The position numbers and the translations under genes are program-made. A stretch of DNA of 64,000 nt from Spirochaetia bacterium 38H-sp (GTDB lineage: Bacteria > Spirochaetota > Spirochaetia > Winmispirales > Winmispiraceae): NCBI GenBank assembly GCA_039023545.1, contig JBCHKQ010000003.1, forward strand, positions 237,604 to 301,603, given 5' to 3'. Below the pieces are notes generated by a model that saw only the letters and a list, made by a program, of their open reading frames with translations, did no database searches and was not told the DNA's origin. Below are positions 15,769 to 24,740 of this stretch, one piece after another. Numbering within the stretch: position 1 is the first letter of the stretch; each line of letters starts with the position of its first letter.

Positions 15769-16599
15769 ATGGGTGCAAAAAGATTTTTTGCAGGGCTTGT
15801 TGTTGTCTTGCTTCTGCCTGTTTTTGCTTTTTCTCTGGATATTCCGGATAGGCCCTCTTCTTATGTCAACGATTTTGCGGGTGTGCTTTCTTCTGATACA
15901 AGGGCAAATCTCGAGTCCTTGTTGTATGATTATGAAATGCAGACTGGGAATCAGCTTGTGATTCTTACGATTTCTTCTCTTGATGGGGAAGCAATAGAGG
16001 ATTTTTCCATAAGGCTTGCAGAGAGGTGGAAGATAGGGCAAAAGGATAGGGATAATGGCATTATTTTTCTGGTTGCTGTCAATGACAGACAGGCCAGAAT
16101 AGAAGTCGGCTATGGTCTTGAGGCTGTGCTTACTGATGCGTATTCCTCTGCTATTCTCAATGATTATGTTTTCCCTCATTTTAAGAGTGGCGATTATGAT
16201 GCTGGCATTATAGCAGGTGTTTCCCAGATTGTAGCTCTCACGTCCGATGTGGATTTGTCTGCTGGTGATGTCTATGTGCCAAGGAGTAATGGCAGCTACT
16301 ATGATACAAAAGTAGAAGAGATTGTACGTCTTGTTATTATAGTGTTTGTTGTTATTCTTCTTGTGGATGTCATAAGGTCTTTTTTTCGTTTGTTTGGCAG
16401 TGCAGGAAGAAGGATGGGGTTTTTTGAGTGGCTGCTTGCTTACAGCTGGACTTTGTTTTTGATAAAGATTCTTTTTAGGGTTTTGCTTATGCTTATGTTT
16501 AGCGGCAGGACAATAGGCGGTTCAAGCTCTTCGCGAGGAGGTTTCTCTGGCGGCGGAGGCGGAAGTTTTGGAGGAGGTGGAGCAAGTGGAAGTTGGTAA
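15769..16599 (+). CDS. TPM-domain (YgcG-like) membrane protein
   Basis: The protein has 276 residues from ATG at 15769; a TTG start at 15748 would overlap lemA. A signal peptide (about 1-20) precedes a TPM (TLP18.3/Psb32/MOLO-1) domain at about 25-150, with SYVNDFAGVLS, QLVILTISSLDGEAIEDFS and RWKIGQKDRDNGIIFLVA. Two hydrophobic segments follow, near 190-210 and 225-245. The C-terminus is a glycine/serine-rich tail (GGGGGSFGGGGASGSW), as in most of this family. It probably sits in the inner membrane with the TPM domain outside. The downstream TPM gene overlaps its 3' end. Confidence 0.9.
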   Translation: MGAKRFFAGLVVVLLLPVFAFSLDIPDRPSSYVNDFAGVLSSDTRANLESLLYDYEMQTGNQLVILTISSLDGEAIEDFSIRLAERWKIGQKDRDNGIIFLVAVNDRQARIEVGYGLEAVLTDAYSSAILNDYVFPHFKSGDYDAGIIAGVSQIVALTSDVDLSAGDVYVPRSNGSYYDTKVEEIVRLVIIVFVVILLVDVIRSFFRLFGSAGRRMGFFEWLLAYSWTLFLIKILFRVLLMLMFSGRTIGGSSSSRGGFSGGGGGSFGGGGASGSW

Positions 16600-17044
16600 G
16601 AGGTCTGCAAATCCGGTTTTTTTTCTCACCAAGGAGGAGCAAAATGCTGTTCTTGAGGCTATAAAAGAGGTTGAGAGCCGTTCTATCTGTGAGATTAGGG
16701 TGCATATTGCGCGCTCTTTTAAGGGCGATGTGCTAGATGCTGCAAAGCGTGTGTTTAATAAATTGGGTATGTATAAGACACGTAAACGCACGGGGGTTCT
16801 TCTTTACTTTGCTGTCAAAAACAAGGCTTTTGCTATAATAGGTGATAAGGGTATAAACGAGAAGGCAGGTGAGGATTTTTGGAGGGATACTGCTGTTAAG
16901 ATGGAGGAGTTTTTTAGGCAGGGTCGCTTTGGCGAGGGGATTGTAGCCGGAATAAGGGAAGTTGGCGCTGTGCTTGAAAAGTACTTTCCCTATGAAGCTG
17001 GTGATACCAACGAGCTTCCCGATGATATTTCTTTTGGGAAATAG
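16586..17044 (+). CDS. Second TPM-domain protein
   Basis: This protein of about 152 residues overlaps the end of the preceding TPM gene. The start is uncertain: GTG at 16586 follows GGAGGAGG (16570-16577), but TTG at 16568 or GTG at 16577 is possible. The domain is recognised from SICEIRVHIARSF, RTGVLLYFAVKNKAFAIIGD and WRDTAVKMEEFFRQGRFGEG. Unlike the first TPM protein, it has no signal peptide or membrane segment, so it should be cytoplasmic. LemA, a long TPM protein and a short TPM protein form a common trio. Function is not established. Confidence 0.8.
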   Translation: MEVGKRSANPVFFLTKEEQNAVLEAIKEVESRSICEIRVHIARSFKGDVLDAAKRVFNKLGMYKTRKRTGVLLYFAVKNKAFAIIGDKGINEKAGEDFWRDTAVKMEEFFRQGRFGEGIVAGIREVGAVLEKYFPYEAGDTNELPDDISFGK

Positions 17045-17057
17045 CTGTTTTTATTTT

Positions 17058-17096
17058 ATACCGAACGCAGAGGGGCGCAATATTGCGCCCCTCTGC
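17058..17096 (+). terminator. CCGAACG-type hairpin, copy 6a (perfect 30-bp palindrome)
   Basis: ATACCGAACG (17058-17067) overlaps a perfect palindrome at 17067-17096 (GCAGAGGGGCGCAAT and its complement). It follows the TPM operon. The plus strand here is T/G-rich, so this copy is an exception to the orientation rule that most copies follow. It faces copy 6b. Confidence 0.8.
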
Positions 17097-17153
17097 TACG
17101 TTTTGGTGGGATAGTGTCAGAGGGGGACAGTGTTTTTTGTTTTGCTTTTTGTA

Positions 17154-17218
17154 TGCCGTAGGCAGGGTTGCCCGTGGTTTTGTGCTCTTGGGGGTGGCAT
17201 AGGGCAATCCGTTCGGTC
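17154..17218 (-). repeat. CGTTCGG hairpin element, copy 6b
   Basis: The small hairpin TGCCGTAGGCA (17154-17164) is followed by a 9-bp stem (GGGTTGCCC at 17165-17173 with GGGCAATCC at 17202-17210, one wobble pair) and CGTTCGGTC. It abuts the stop codon of the vanY-like gene on the minus strand and should terminate lon-vanY transcripts. Confidence 0.8.
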
Positions 17219-18123
17219 TATTTTTTGTATTTTTTTAGGATTTCTCCCATATGTTTATCAAGAAATTCCAGCAGATATTGTTGATAGATAAAGTATTTTT
17301 TCTCAAGCTGTGTTCCGGCGGGGGTTATGTAGCGATAGTGCCAGGGTTCGTACATGTAGCCGGTGAGGGCTTCCTGTTCCTCGGGGTATGATAGGCTAAA
17401 GCCGTATCTGTAGGCGTTTTCTGCTAGCCATTTCCCTGTGGGAAGTTGTGCCATTTTGCTGTCTATGGGGTAAAAGTCTATGGCCAGGCCGCTTTGGTGC
17501 TGGGATGTACCGGGACGAGCGGATTCCCTGTCAGCTTGCTCTTGGCCGTATGTGTCTACTTCCCATTGGTAGATTCTTTTCTGTGTGGCGTATGAGCGAT
17601 AGCAGGATGCAGGGATAAGTTCTACGTTATCTTCTTTTTTTGCGTCTTCAATCATTTTTTTTAGGTCGTCTATGATAATTTTTCTGAGATACAGTTCTTG
17701 TTTGCTGATTTTTATTCCTTGTGCCGAGAGTTCTGTAAGGTCTTGCGGCACATAGTCAGAGGGGAGTGCGTGCTTTTTGTCTATGAGTTTAAAAAGCATG
17801 GGGTCTTTTCTGTATAGTGGTATTATGTGTTCAATGTCTGCAAGGAAGGCCGAAGGGGAGTCTATTATTTTGTGTTGTACTTCTTGAGGCAGCTCTCTTA
17901 TAAGCATCATGAGGTCTTCTCTGTTTATCGAGAAGGCAGGGTGCAGTGGTGGGTGTTCTACTTGTGGTTTTTCTATTGTAGGGCTTGCAGGTTGTTTTGG
18001 CTTTTGGGGGCTTTCTGCTTGCGGGACAGAAGGCGATACTGGATTGTTCGATCTTGAGGGTGCTTCTTTTGCACAGGTTGTCAGAGTAAGAGTAAGAAGC
18101 AGCAGTGTTGCTATGTTTTTCAT
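17218..18123 (-). CDS. VanY-like D-alanyl-D-alanine carboxypeptidase, probable lipoprotein
   Basis: The 301-residue protein has a signal sequence with a cysteine at 17 (TLTTC, a non-canonical lipobox), a proline-rich linker (about 22-62) and a C-terminal peptidase M15B domain. The M15 zinc and catalytic motifs are clear: SCYRSYATQ, GTSQHQSGLAIDF (His and Asp zinc ligands) and EPWHYRY (Glu base and third His). The enzyme trims the terminal D-Ala of peptidoglycan stem peptides, probably in the periplasm. Its ATG overlaps the lon stop (ATGA at 18120-18123), so the two genes are translationally coupled. Confidence 0.88.
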   Translation of the reverse strand: MKNIATLLLLTLTLTTCAKEAPSRSNNPVSPSVPQAESPQKPKQPASPTIEKPQVEHPPLHPAFSINREDLMMLIRELPQEVQHKIIDSPSAFLADIEHIIPLYRKDPMLFKLIDKKHALPSDYVPQDLTELSAQGIKISKQELYLRKIIIDDLKKMIEDAKKEDNVELIPASCYRSYATQKRIYQWEVDTYGQEQADRESARPGTSQHQSGLAIDFYPIDSKMAQLPTGKWLAENAYRYGFSLSYPEEQEALTGYMYEPWHYRYITPAGTQLEKKYFIYQQYLLEFLDKHMGEILKKYKK

Positions 18124-20513
18124 TTTGTTTCTTCCTGTGCAGTTTTTGTTCTTTGATCTTTGCTGTCCGAAAATATTATTTCTATCACTTCCTGCATGTT
18201 TTCTACCCTGTAAAAGGTTATACCTTTCTGTATGTACTCTGGTATTTCTTCCAAGTCTTTTGTGTTGCTTTTGGGAATTATTATGTGTTTTATTCCCGCT
18301 CTTTTTGCGGCTATGACTTTTTCTTTAAGCCCGCCTATGGGGAGTACGCTTCCTGTGAGAGACAGTTCTCCTGTCATTGCAAGAGATGGGCGCAGCTTTT
18401 TGCCTGTAGCAAGAGAGAGCAGTGCGGATGCCATTGTTATGCCTGCAGAGGGACCATCCTTGGGTGTTGCTCCGGCCGGTACGTGAAGGTGTATGTGGTT
18501 TTTTTCAAAATAGTCCGGTTCTATGTTGTGTTTGTGGGCTATTGACTTGACATATGTATATGCTATGTTTGCAGACTCCCGCATTACATCGCCAAGCTGG
18601 CCTGTTAGGGATAAGCCTTCTCTTCCCGGTGTAGCTACCGCTTCTATGACAAGTGTATCTCCGCCGTATGGCGTCCATGCCAGGCCCATTGCCATTCCGG
18701 GCTGCCTTATACGTGCAGTCTCCTCCTCCGGAAACACTGGCTTATCCAGATATTTTTCTACTGTCTCAGGCACAATATTTATAGGAAGCTCTTCTTTTGT
18801 GAGTTCTTCCATAACAAGAGATTTTGCTATCCTTCTATGAATCTTGTTGATAGCCTTTTCCAGGTTCCTTACTCCAGCTTCTCTTGCATATCCGCGTATA
18901 ATCTGTCGCAACGCCTGTTTTGTATATCTTACGGTATCCTTATCCAATCCGTTTTGTTCCAAAGAACGCGGGATGATATATTTTCTTGCAATCTCTATTT
19001 TTTCGTCTTCTATGTATCCGGAGAGTCTTATAATCTCCATTCTGTCCAGTAAGGGTCTAGGAATAGTATCCAGTGTATTGGCAGTTGCTATAAAAAACAC
19101 CTGAGAAATATCAAAAGGCAAGTCAAGGTAATGATCGCGGAAGTTTATGTTTTGCTCAGGGTCAAGCACCTCAAGAAGTGCGGATGCGGGATCACCCTGA
19201 TAAGATGCTCCTATCTTATCTATCTCATCTATCATAAACACAGGATTCTTTGTCTTTACAATCTTAAGACCCTGTATAATCTTACCCGGCATAGCACCCA
19301 CATAGGTTCTCCTGTGTCCCTTGATTTCTGCCTCGTCGCGCATACCTCCTACAGAAAAACGGAAAAACTCCCTCCCCAGAGCTCTTGCAATGGACTTGCC
19401 TATAGAAGTCTTACCAACACCCGGAGGACCTACCAGACATATGATAGAACCCCGTGTCTCTTTCTTGAGCTTTCTTACGGCCAGAAACTCAAGAATCCTT
19501 GTTTTAACATCCTCAAGTCCGTAGTGATCCTTATCCAGAATCCTCTTTGCCCTCTTGATATCTATATTCTCTTCCTTTGGCTCGTGCCATGGTAAGCTTA
19601 CAATAGTCTCAAGATAATTCCTTGTTACTGTAAACTCGGATGAATTGGGTTCCATAAGAGAGAACTTCTCAAGTTCCTGTTCTACCTGTTCTCTTACATC
19701 GTCTGGCAGAGGCAGCTTATCTATCTTATCCTTTAGCTTCTGGTACTCTGCAGACTTTGCATCAGCAGGCATGCCAAGCTCTTCTTTTATGGCCTTTAAC
19801 TGTTCTTTTAAAAAGTACTCCCGCTGAGATTTTTCTATCTTCTGGTTTATCTGCTGCTGTATTCTTTTTTGTATCTTAAGAAGCTCCTGCTCACGCTTTA
19901 CAAAGATGAGCACCTTCTCCATCCTCTTTCTTATATCCAGCTCGCTTAGAACCTCCTGTTGTTCCTCACGCTTGATATTGAGAATAGCAGCGATAAAATC
20001 CGCAATTCTTCCAGGCTGGTCGATATTGACCATGTTGAGCCTTACTTCCTCTGATATCATGGGATTGTTCTCTACAATCTGCTTCATATCGCTCATAAGA
20101 GCACGTGTGAGAGCTATAATCTCATCACCCTGGTTATTAATCTCCTCAGGATAATCCACAACAGCGATTATAGGTTCAGAAGTATGCAGGAACTTTTTTA
20201 TACTAAAACGCTTAACAGTAGATACAAATATATTTATCCCTCCATCGGGAAGATTGATTTTCTTGAGAATCTTTGCAACAGTACCTGTTGTGTATATATC
20301 ATCTGAAGTTATTTTTTTTCTCTCTTCATCCTTGGTAAGAACAAGACCTATATATCCTGTATCCTCCAGAGACTGCTGAACCGTATTGATATCCTGCTCA
20401 CCTGTTACAATAACAGGACTTACAATCCCAGGGAAAAGAGGCCTGTCTATAATAGGAAGAATCAAAAGCTTTTGAGGAAGAAGCTTATCAGCGGGTATAA
20501 TTTGTTGTTCCAT
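18120..20513 (-). CDS. lon: ATP-dependent protease Lon
   Basis: The protein has 797 residues from ATG at 20511-20513, behind GGGAGG. It has the LonA plan: an N-terminal substrate domain (about 15-210), a coiled coil (about 205-245), an AAA+ domain with Walker A GPPGVGKTS (362-370) and Walker B VFMIDEIDK, and a protease domain. The catalytic pair is Ser689 (PKDGPSAG) and Lys732 (GGLKEK). It degrades damaged and regulatory proteins in the cytoplasm. It is divergent from recO with 57 bp between starts and coupled to the vanY-like gene. Codon use drifts from T-ending near the start to A/C-ending near the stop. Confidence 0.97.
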   Translation of the reverse strand: MEQQIIPADKLLPQKLLILPIIDRPLFPGIVSPVIVTGEQDINTVQQSLEDTGYIGLVLTKDEERKKITSDDIYTTGTVAKILKKINLPDGGINIFVSTVKRFSIKKFLHTSEPIIAVVDYPEEINNQGDEIIALTRALMSDMKQIVENNPMISEEVRLNMVNIDQPGRIADFIAAILNIKREEQQEVLSELDIRKRMEKVLIFVKREQELLKIQKRIQQQINQKIEKSQREYFLKEQLKAIKEELGMPADAKSAEYQKLKDKIDKLPLPDDVREQVEQELEKFSLMEPNSSEFTVTRNYLETIVSLPWHEPKEENIDIKRAKRILDKDHYGLEDVKTRILEFLAVRKLKKETRGSIICLVGPPGVGKTSIGKSIARALGREFFRFSVGGMRDEAEIKGHRRTYVGAMPGKIIQGLKIVKTKNPVFMIDEIDKIGASYQGDPASALLEVLDPEQNINFRDHYLDLPFDISQVFFIATANTLDTIPRPLLDRMEIIRLSGYIEDEKIEIARKYIIPRSLEQNGLDKDTVRYTKQALRQIIRGYAREAGVRNLEKAINKIHRRIAKSLVMEELTKEELPINIVPETVEKYLDKPVFPEEETARIRQPGMAMGLAWTPYGGDTLVIEAVATPGREGLSLTGQLGDVMRESANIAYTYVKSIAHKHNIEPDYFEKNHIHLHVPAGATPKDGPSAGITMASALLSLATGKKLRPSLAMTGELSLTGSVLPIGGLKEKVIAAKRAGIKHIIIPKSNTKDLEEIPEYIQKGITFYRVENMQEVIEIIFSDSKDQRTKTAQEETK

Positions 20514-20570
20514 TTTTCCTCCCTGACTTTCTTTACTAGAAATGGATTCATCTATAAAGTAAAAAAAAAG

Positions 20571-21401
20571 ATGAGAAGAAACAAGCATTATAAAGCAATA
20601 GTACTCTCCTCTCGCTCCTTTGGAGAACACAACCGCTATATAAGCCTGCTCACACAAGAAGGCATAATAGACGCCGCAGTCTACGGAGCAAGAAAACCCT
20701 CATCCCGCTTTGCACCTGCAAGCCAGATAGGAGCTGCAGGCGACTACTACCTGTATTATAACCCAGTAAAAGACAACTACAAACTCACAGACACAGCCGG
20801 CACAAAACTCCTTGCAAGCTCCGTGCTACCCGTAAGCGCAAGCTTTATCTTCTTCTCAGAGCTCGTGCTTTCTACCCATGCAGCAGGACAGCCTAAAGAA
20901 GTCTGGAAACTAGCAATCTGGCTCTGGCGCAGACTCTTTATAGGACTGGAAGAGGACGGCACATTTGTGGCAAAAAGTGGCGGTGCAGACATAACCCTAA
21001 GTCCTATAAAAACATACAACTTACATCGACTCACCATGTTTCTTCTCTACACAGCACTCCATTATATGGAAATAATGGGACTCCTGCCTGACTGGCAAAC
21101 ATGCAGCCACTGTACAAAAAGCCTTGCAAAACAACCCGCGATATGGACAGAAACCGGACTTCTATGCCCAGCATGCAGCGGCACAAGCGCAGAATACACC
21201 CACGGTCGCATAACCCTAACGGCAGCACAAAGAACAATACTCTCTGACATAGCAGAAGGCCGACAGAACCCGGACACCCACCCACTAAGCTCGCCAGACC
21301 TCTACTCTGCAACACTCAACCTACTTTTGGAAAAAACAGAAAGAATAGCAGAAAGACGAATAAAAAGCCTCATATTTCTGAGACAATGCCTGAGTCTTTA
21401 A
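20571..21401 (+). CDS. recO: DNA repair protein RecO
   Basis: The protein has 276 residues from ATG at 20571. Upstream in-frame ATGs would run into the lon 5' region, and the RecO N-terminus fits this start (YKAIVLSSRSFGEHNRYISLLTQEG). The N-terminal OB fold is followed by a helical domain with a zinc site: CSHC near residue 175 and CPAC near 199. RecO loads RecA onto single-stranded DNA with RecF and RecR. No clear Shine-Dalgarno sequence precedes the start (an A run instead), so translation may be weak. The coding strand is A/C-rich throughout. Confidence 0.88.
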   Translation: MRRNKHYKAIVLSSRSFGEHNRYISLLTQEGIIDAAVYGARKPSSRFAPASQIGAAGDYYLYYNPVKDNYKLTDTAGTKLLASSVLPVSASFIFFSELVLSTHAAGQPKEVWKLAIWLWRRLFIGLEEDGTFVAKSGGADITLSPIKTYNLHRLTMFLLYTALHYMEIMGLLPDWQTCSHCTKSLAKQPAIWTETGLLCPACSGTSAEYTHGRITLTAAQRTILSDIAEGRQNPDTHPLSSPDLYSATLNLLLEKTERIAERRIKSLIFLRQCLSL

Positions 21402-21413
21402 AAATCCCTTTAC

Positions 21414-21482
21414 ACCGAACGGTCTTGCCGCGCCCCATCATGCAAAAAGTATAGCAGGGCGCAGCAAGACCTGCCTTCGGCA
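21414..21482 (+). repeat. CCGAACG hairpin element, copy 7
   Basis: ACCGAACG (21414-21421) leads into a long interrupted stem (GGTCTTGC, GCGCCC at 21421-21435 with GGGCGC, GCAAGACC at 21457-21471), then the small hairpin TGCCTTCGGCA (21472-21482) and an A run. It lies between recO and the convergent zincin gene. The local plus strand is A/C-rich. Confidence 0.85.
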
Positions 21483-21535
21483 AAAAATAAAGAGAAGCAT
21501 ATCAGGCAAAAAATAACAACAGCACAGCCATATCC

Positions 21536-24292
21536 CTAATAAACAATCCCCGCATCAAGCCATAAACCCGGTGTGAGCTGACCATCCACTCTTCCTGCCC
21601 AATACACACCAGAAGTAACGGACAAACCGCCTGTGGGTATACCTACAGAAAAATCATTTACAAGCCCGATACCAGCTGATATATGAGAAAAAGAAAAAGA
21701 AGGCACTACGGAAGACTCGTTATAAGAACCCAGCTCAGAAAAACCGGCAATTCTTATTCTTTTTAAAGACAGATAAGAGCTTGCTGCCCAATCGGGATAA
21801 AAAACAGGAAAATCATAATACAGCCTTCCTGTGGCAACATTCTTTGAATACTTTGGAGCGGAAACTCCATATACAATATCAGAAGAAACCGCAAACACAG
21901 GAGTCTGTAGAGAAGAAAAAGACAACTGCAGACTTGAGTGAGGAATACCCCCAGGCAGAAAAAAATCCATTTTTTCTTTACCTATACTATAGGACATATC
22001 CTTTTCCGGAAAAGTAATAAGAGCTGTGGATACAGATAAGCCTAGTATTGGAAAAACATCTCGTATGGAACCCATAAGTAAAAAAGAATAATCCAGACCG
22101 TATTTGATACTAAGCAGCAAGCCTATATTATTATTTATAGCATTTATAGAAACAGAAGGTATAAGATAAGAATAGCGGGAATTGAAACTCATCACATTAT
22201 TGGAAAAATTGAAAGGCAGTGAAAAAACAGCAGAATATTCCGAAGAAAAATCCGATGACAACGTATCGTAAGAATATATACCACTTAGACTTAAGTAAGG
22301 AGAAAAATAATAACTCCAAAGCCCTCTTATACCGGAGTCGGAAAAATTGTAAGCACCAGATAGCATAAATCCTGTTCTGCCAAAAATATCATTGGAAAAT
22401 AGGATTAAGGAAGCACTCCTAAATACAGAATACTTATCCTCCGGATTGCTTATATCAGCCGGCAGAATAGTCCAAGAATGGAAATTAATACTATTTATGA
22501 TGGGATTATAGTCGGATATAGAATATTGCTTTATATCCATATCCTTCAGATGAGAAGAATCAAAAACAGATTCTAAGTTTTTCGGTTTTTTTGCACATAC
22601 TACACTTATATCATCCAGTTGAGAAATAGGCATCCACTCCAGGGGATTGATATTCTTTGTTCTTATTATATCCCCATGAGAAGAATAGAAATCCGCATAG
22701 TAGAGGACACCATCTCTGACATAAGGATGATGAGCCATGTACTTTCCTGTTGCAACAAGATAGATATCATTGCTGTAATCCGTGTTGAGAACTGAGAAAA
22801 TAGCTGTATAACCTTTGAAATCCGCAGAAAACAGTATTCCATCGTTATAAAATACTGGATTTTTTATAGTATACAGTCCAGGTGGTATCACTATTTTTGT
22901 TTTTGCTGTTTTTACGCTTATTACCAGTAGAGAGCTTCCTTCTATGGAGTTTGCGGATATAGCTATCTGTTCTCCATTATCATCAAGTGCAAGATAAGCC
23001 GGCATAATACCTGAGGGTAGAGTATACGAGAAAAAAGGAGCCTCTTCAAAACCTCTGTTTTTATTTGTAAACAATTGTATTTGCGCCCTGTGGTCATCTC
23101 TCATCCTGGCTGCAACTATGAGATTGCCGTCTCTGTTGCATGATATTGCAAAAAACTTTTCCTTTTGTGTGAGCTTTTCTCTTTTCCCTGTCTTTATATC
23201 AAGTCTGTGAATATTGCTGTAGTTTATGTTAGGATTATTGGTTTTATCGTATTCTAGCCAATAGATATAATTATCTGATATCGCAGATTCAAAATAAGAG
23301 GGAAGTCGGAGTACTGTTTTTTTTGTCATATCTTTACGATATACATTAATGGTGTTTGCCTTTTCGAGAGAAAAACTTTCTGTATATATCAGGTCATCGA
23401 TTATATGCATCTGAGAGTATGATATAAAATCTTCTGACATATCTTCTATAAGCTTCTTTCCTGAGAGGACCGGCTGTTTTTCTATCTGCTCATTCCATAA
23501 TGCTGAGTATTCTTTAATCATTTCATTGTAAATATCTGCTATTTTTTTTCCTGTAACGGACTTTATTGATGATTCCAGTGATGAAAAAGGAAAATATGAG
23601 GCTTTATTTATAATTTCTCTAAGTTTTTCTTCTCCGTATTTCTCTCTTATATACGATACAAGGTGATATCCAAGGACATAGTGATTGGGCAGATACTTTT
23701 TGTAAGAACGGTTTACCATAAGGTTGTATGAGATTTTTTGTTCTATTGCAAGAGCTCTAAAAAGAGCGGAAAACTCAGGGTCCCTTCCTCTTCCCTTATC
23801 TGACAACACTGTTTCGTTCCAGACTGCATCACCTTCTATAAACCAGAACGGATACGTAAAAAGATGAGCAGCTTCTCCATATTCTCCACCTAATGTGTAG
23901 AATAAAACCCACAAGCCTTGTCTCTGAGAATCCATCTGGGCCATATGTCTTGTCTCATGGGAAGCCAATGCTGCATACCAGTCACCGGAAAAAGAGGCTA
24001 CTGGTGTATCAAACCACATACTCACTGAGGGAGCGATGCTGACAAAGCCGTTAGGCACCATGCTGTCTTTTGTCAGTACAACTTGCCACTTTCTTGCTGG
24101 TTTTTTGTTGCTTATGCTGTAGTTTTCTTTTATGGAGTTTTCCAGCATGTTAGCTACAATGATTGCATCTCTTGTGTATGATTCCCTAAAAATTATCTCG
24201 TAATGCTCGGTTTCTATTTTTTTCCATGGATTATCAGCAAATATATCTGTAATGCAAAAAAATAAAAGCAAGAGTATTGCCGCTTTTTTCAT
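21536..24292 (-). CDS. Predicted zinc peptidase with beta-propeller and outer-membrane barrel-like C-terminus
   Basis: The 918-residue protein has a signal peptide (about 1-19) and a zincin domain with HETRH at 112-116. Glu153 in FIEGDAVW is the likely third ligand, a gluzincin pattern seen in the peptidase MA-like family. Residues of about 270-590 look like repeated propeller blades (for example IHRLDIKTGKREKLT, NRDGNLIVAARM, NGEQIAISANS). The last 300 residues alternate polar and aromatic residues in strands (YYFSPYLSLSGIYSY, FNFSNNVMSFNSRYSY), as in an outer-membrane barrel, though the C-terminal residue is Tyr. It may be a surface protease. The assignment is by motif and pattern only. Confidence 0.7.
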   Translation of the reverse strand: MKKAAILLLLFFCITDIFADNPWKKIETEHYEIIFRESYTRDAIIVANMLENSIKENYSISNKKPARKWQVVLTKDSMVPNGFVSIAPSVSMWFDTPVASFSGDWYAALASHETRHMAQMDSQRQGLWVLFYTLGGEYGEAAHLFTYPFWFIEGDAVWNETVLSDKGRGRDPEFSALFRALAIEQKISYNLMVNRSYKKYLPNHYVLGYHLVSYIREKYGEEKLREIINKASYFPFSSLESSIKSVTGKKIADIYNEMIKEYSALWNEQIEKQPVLSGKKLIEDMSEDFISYSQMHIIDDLIYTESFSLEKANTINVYRKDMTKKTVLRLPSYFESAISDNYIYWLEYDKTNNPNINYSNIHRLDIKTGKREKLTQKEKFFAISCNRDGNLIVAARMRDDHRAQIQLFTNKNRGFEEAPFFSYTLPSGIMPAYLALDDNGEQIAISANSIEGSSLLVISVKTAKTKIVIPPGLYTIKNPVFYNDGILFSADFKGYTAIFSVLNTDYSNDIYLVATGKYMAHHPYVRDGVLYYADFYSSHGDIIRTKNINPLEWMPISQLDDISVVCAKKPKNLESVFDSSHLKDMDIKQYSISDYNPIINSINFHSWTILPADISNPEDKYSVFRSASLILFSNDIFGRTGFMLSGAYNFSDSGIRGLWSYYFSPYLSLSGIYSYDTLSSDFSSEYSAVFSLPFNFSNNVMSFNSRYSYLIPSVSINAINNNIGLLLSIKYGLDYSFLLMGSIRDVFPILGLSVSTALITFPEKDMSYSIGKEKMDFFLPGGIPHSSLQLSFSSLQTPVFAVSSDIVYGVSAPKYSKNVATGRLYYDFPVFYPDWAASSYLSLKRIRIAGFSELGSYNESSVVPSFSFSHISAGIGLVNDFSVGIPTGGLSVTSGVYWAGRVDGQLTPGLWLDAGIVY

Positions 24293-24344
24293 CCAATTCC
24301 CCCTTTTGTGGCTGTGAAGAGATTATTTGTTTATAGTATAAAAA

Positions 24345-24653
24345 TTATGATAGCTCAAGAATTCGCTTTTTTATATATTCCACAGGCAGTATCCCTGTAG
24401 CTTTTTCTCCTATTCTGTATATCCTGCAGGTAAAGCCTACTTCACCAGGTTCTTTTCCTGTTTCAATATCCTTTTTATCCAAAAGTATGGATGGAGAGCC
24501 CATAAACCTGTACTTTTCTGCTTCTTCCGGAGAGCTTACCAAGATATCCTCAACATCAGTGATAATACCAAGTTCTGATAGCGCCTTGTCAAGGTTTTTT
24601 CTTGTCTCTTTACTGTTAGGACAGCCTTCAAAATATAAAAATTGTATCTTCAT
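24345..24653 (-). CDS. Small thioredoxin-fold thiol protein (DF family-like)
   Basis: The 102-residue protein has a thioredoxin-like opening strand followed by FEGCPNSKETRKNLDKAL, with Cys11 in a CPNS redox-type motif. Further on it has RFMGSPSILLD and a second cysteine in GFTCRIY. This resembles the small DF-family proteins, which in some bacteria use selenocysteine at the CP position. Here the codon is an ordinary cysteine codon. It is cytoplasmic, with unknown substrate. It lies alone on the minus strand, divergent from the ABC transporter operon. Confidence 0.65.
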   Translation of the reverse strand: MKIQFLYFEGCPNSKETRKNLDKALSELGIITDVEDILVSSPEEAEKYRFMGSPSILLDKKDIETGKEPGEVGFTCRIYRIGEKATGILPVEYIKKRILELS

Positions 24654-24686
24654 GTTGCTAATATAACACTTTTTTTTGCAAATGGC

Positions 24687-24727
24687 TTGTGTTTTATGTG
24701 AACCTGTGTTATACTTTACTATAACAC
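24687..24727 (+). promoter_or_regulatory. ABC operon promoter with perfect inverted repeat (candidate GntR/YtrA operator)
   Basis: TTGTGT (24687-24692) and an extended -10, TATACT (24710-24715), are 17 bp apart. Overlapping the -10 is a perfect 8-bp inverted repeat, GTGTTATA-N6-TATAACAC (24706-24727). It ends 13 nt before the start codon. The operon encodes a YtrA-type GntR repressor, and this family usually binds such palindromes in its own promoter. Confidence 0.7.
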
Positions 24728-24740
24728 TACAGGGGATTGT

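Noticed and set aside
19200..23000. A-rich plus-strand blocks as small inverted segments
   Set aside because: An inversion would give sharp switches at its ends. Here the codon bias changes gradually inside intact genes such as lon, accC and the GH3 gene.
24345..24653. Selenoprotein in the DF-like thiol protein
   Set aside because: The CP-motif position is an ordinary cysteine codon and no in-frame TGA followed by a hairpin is seen.
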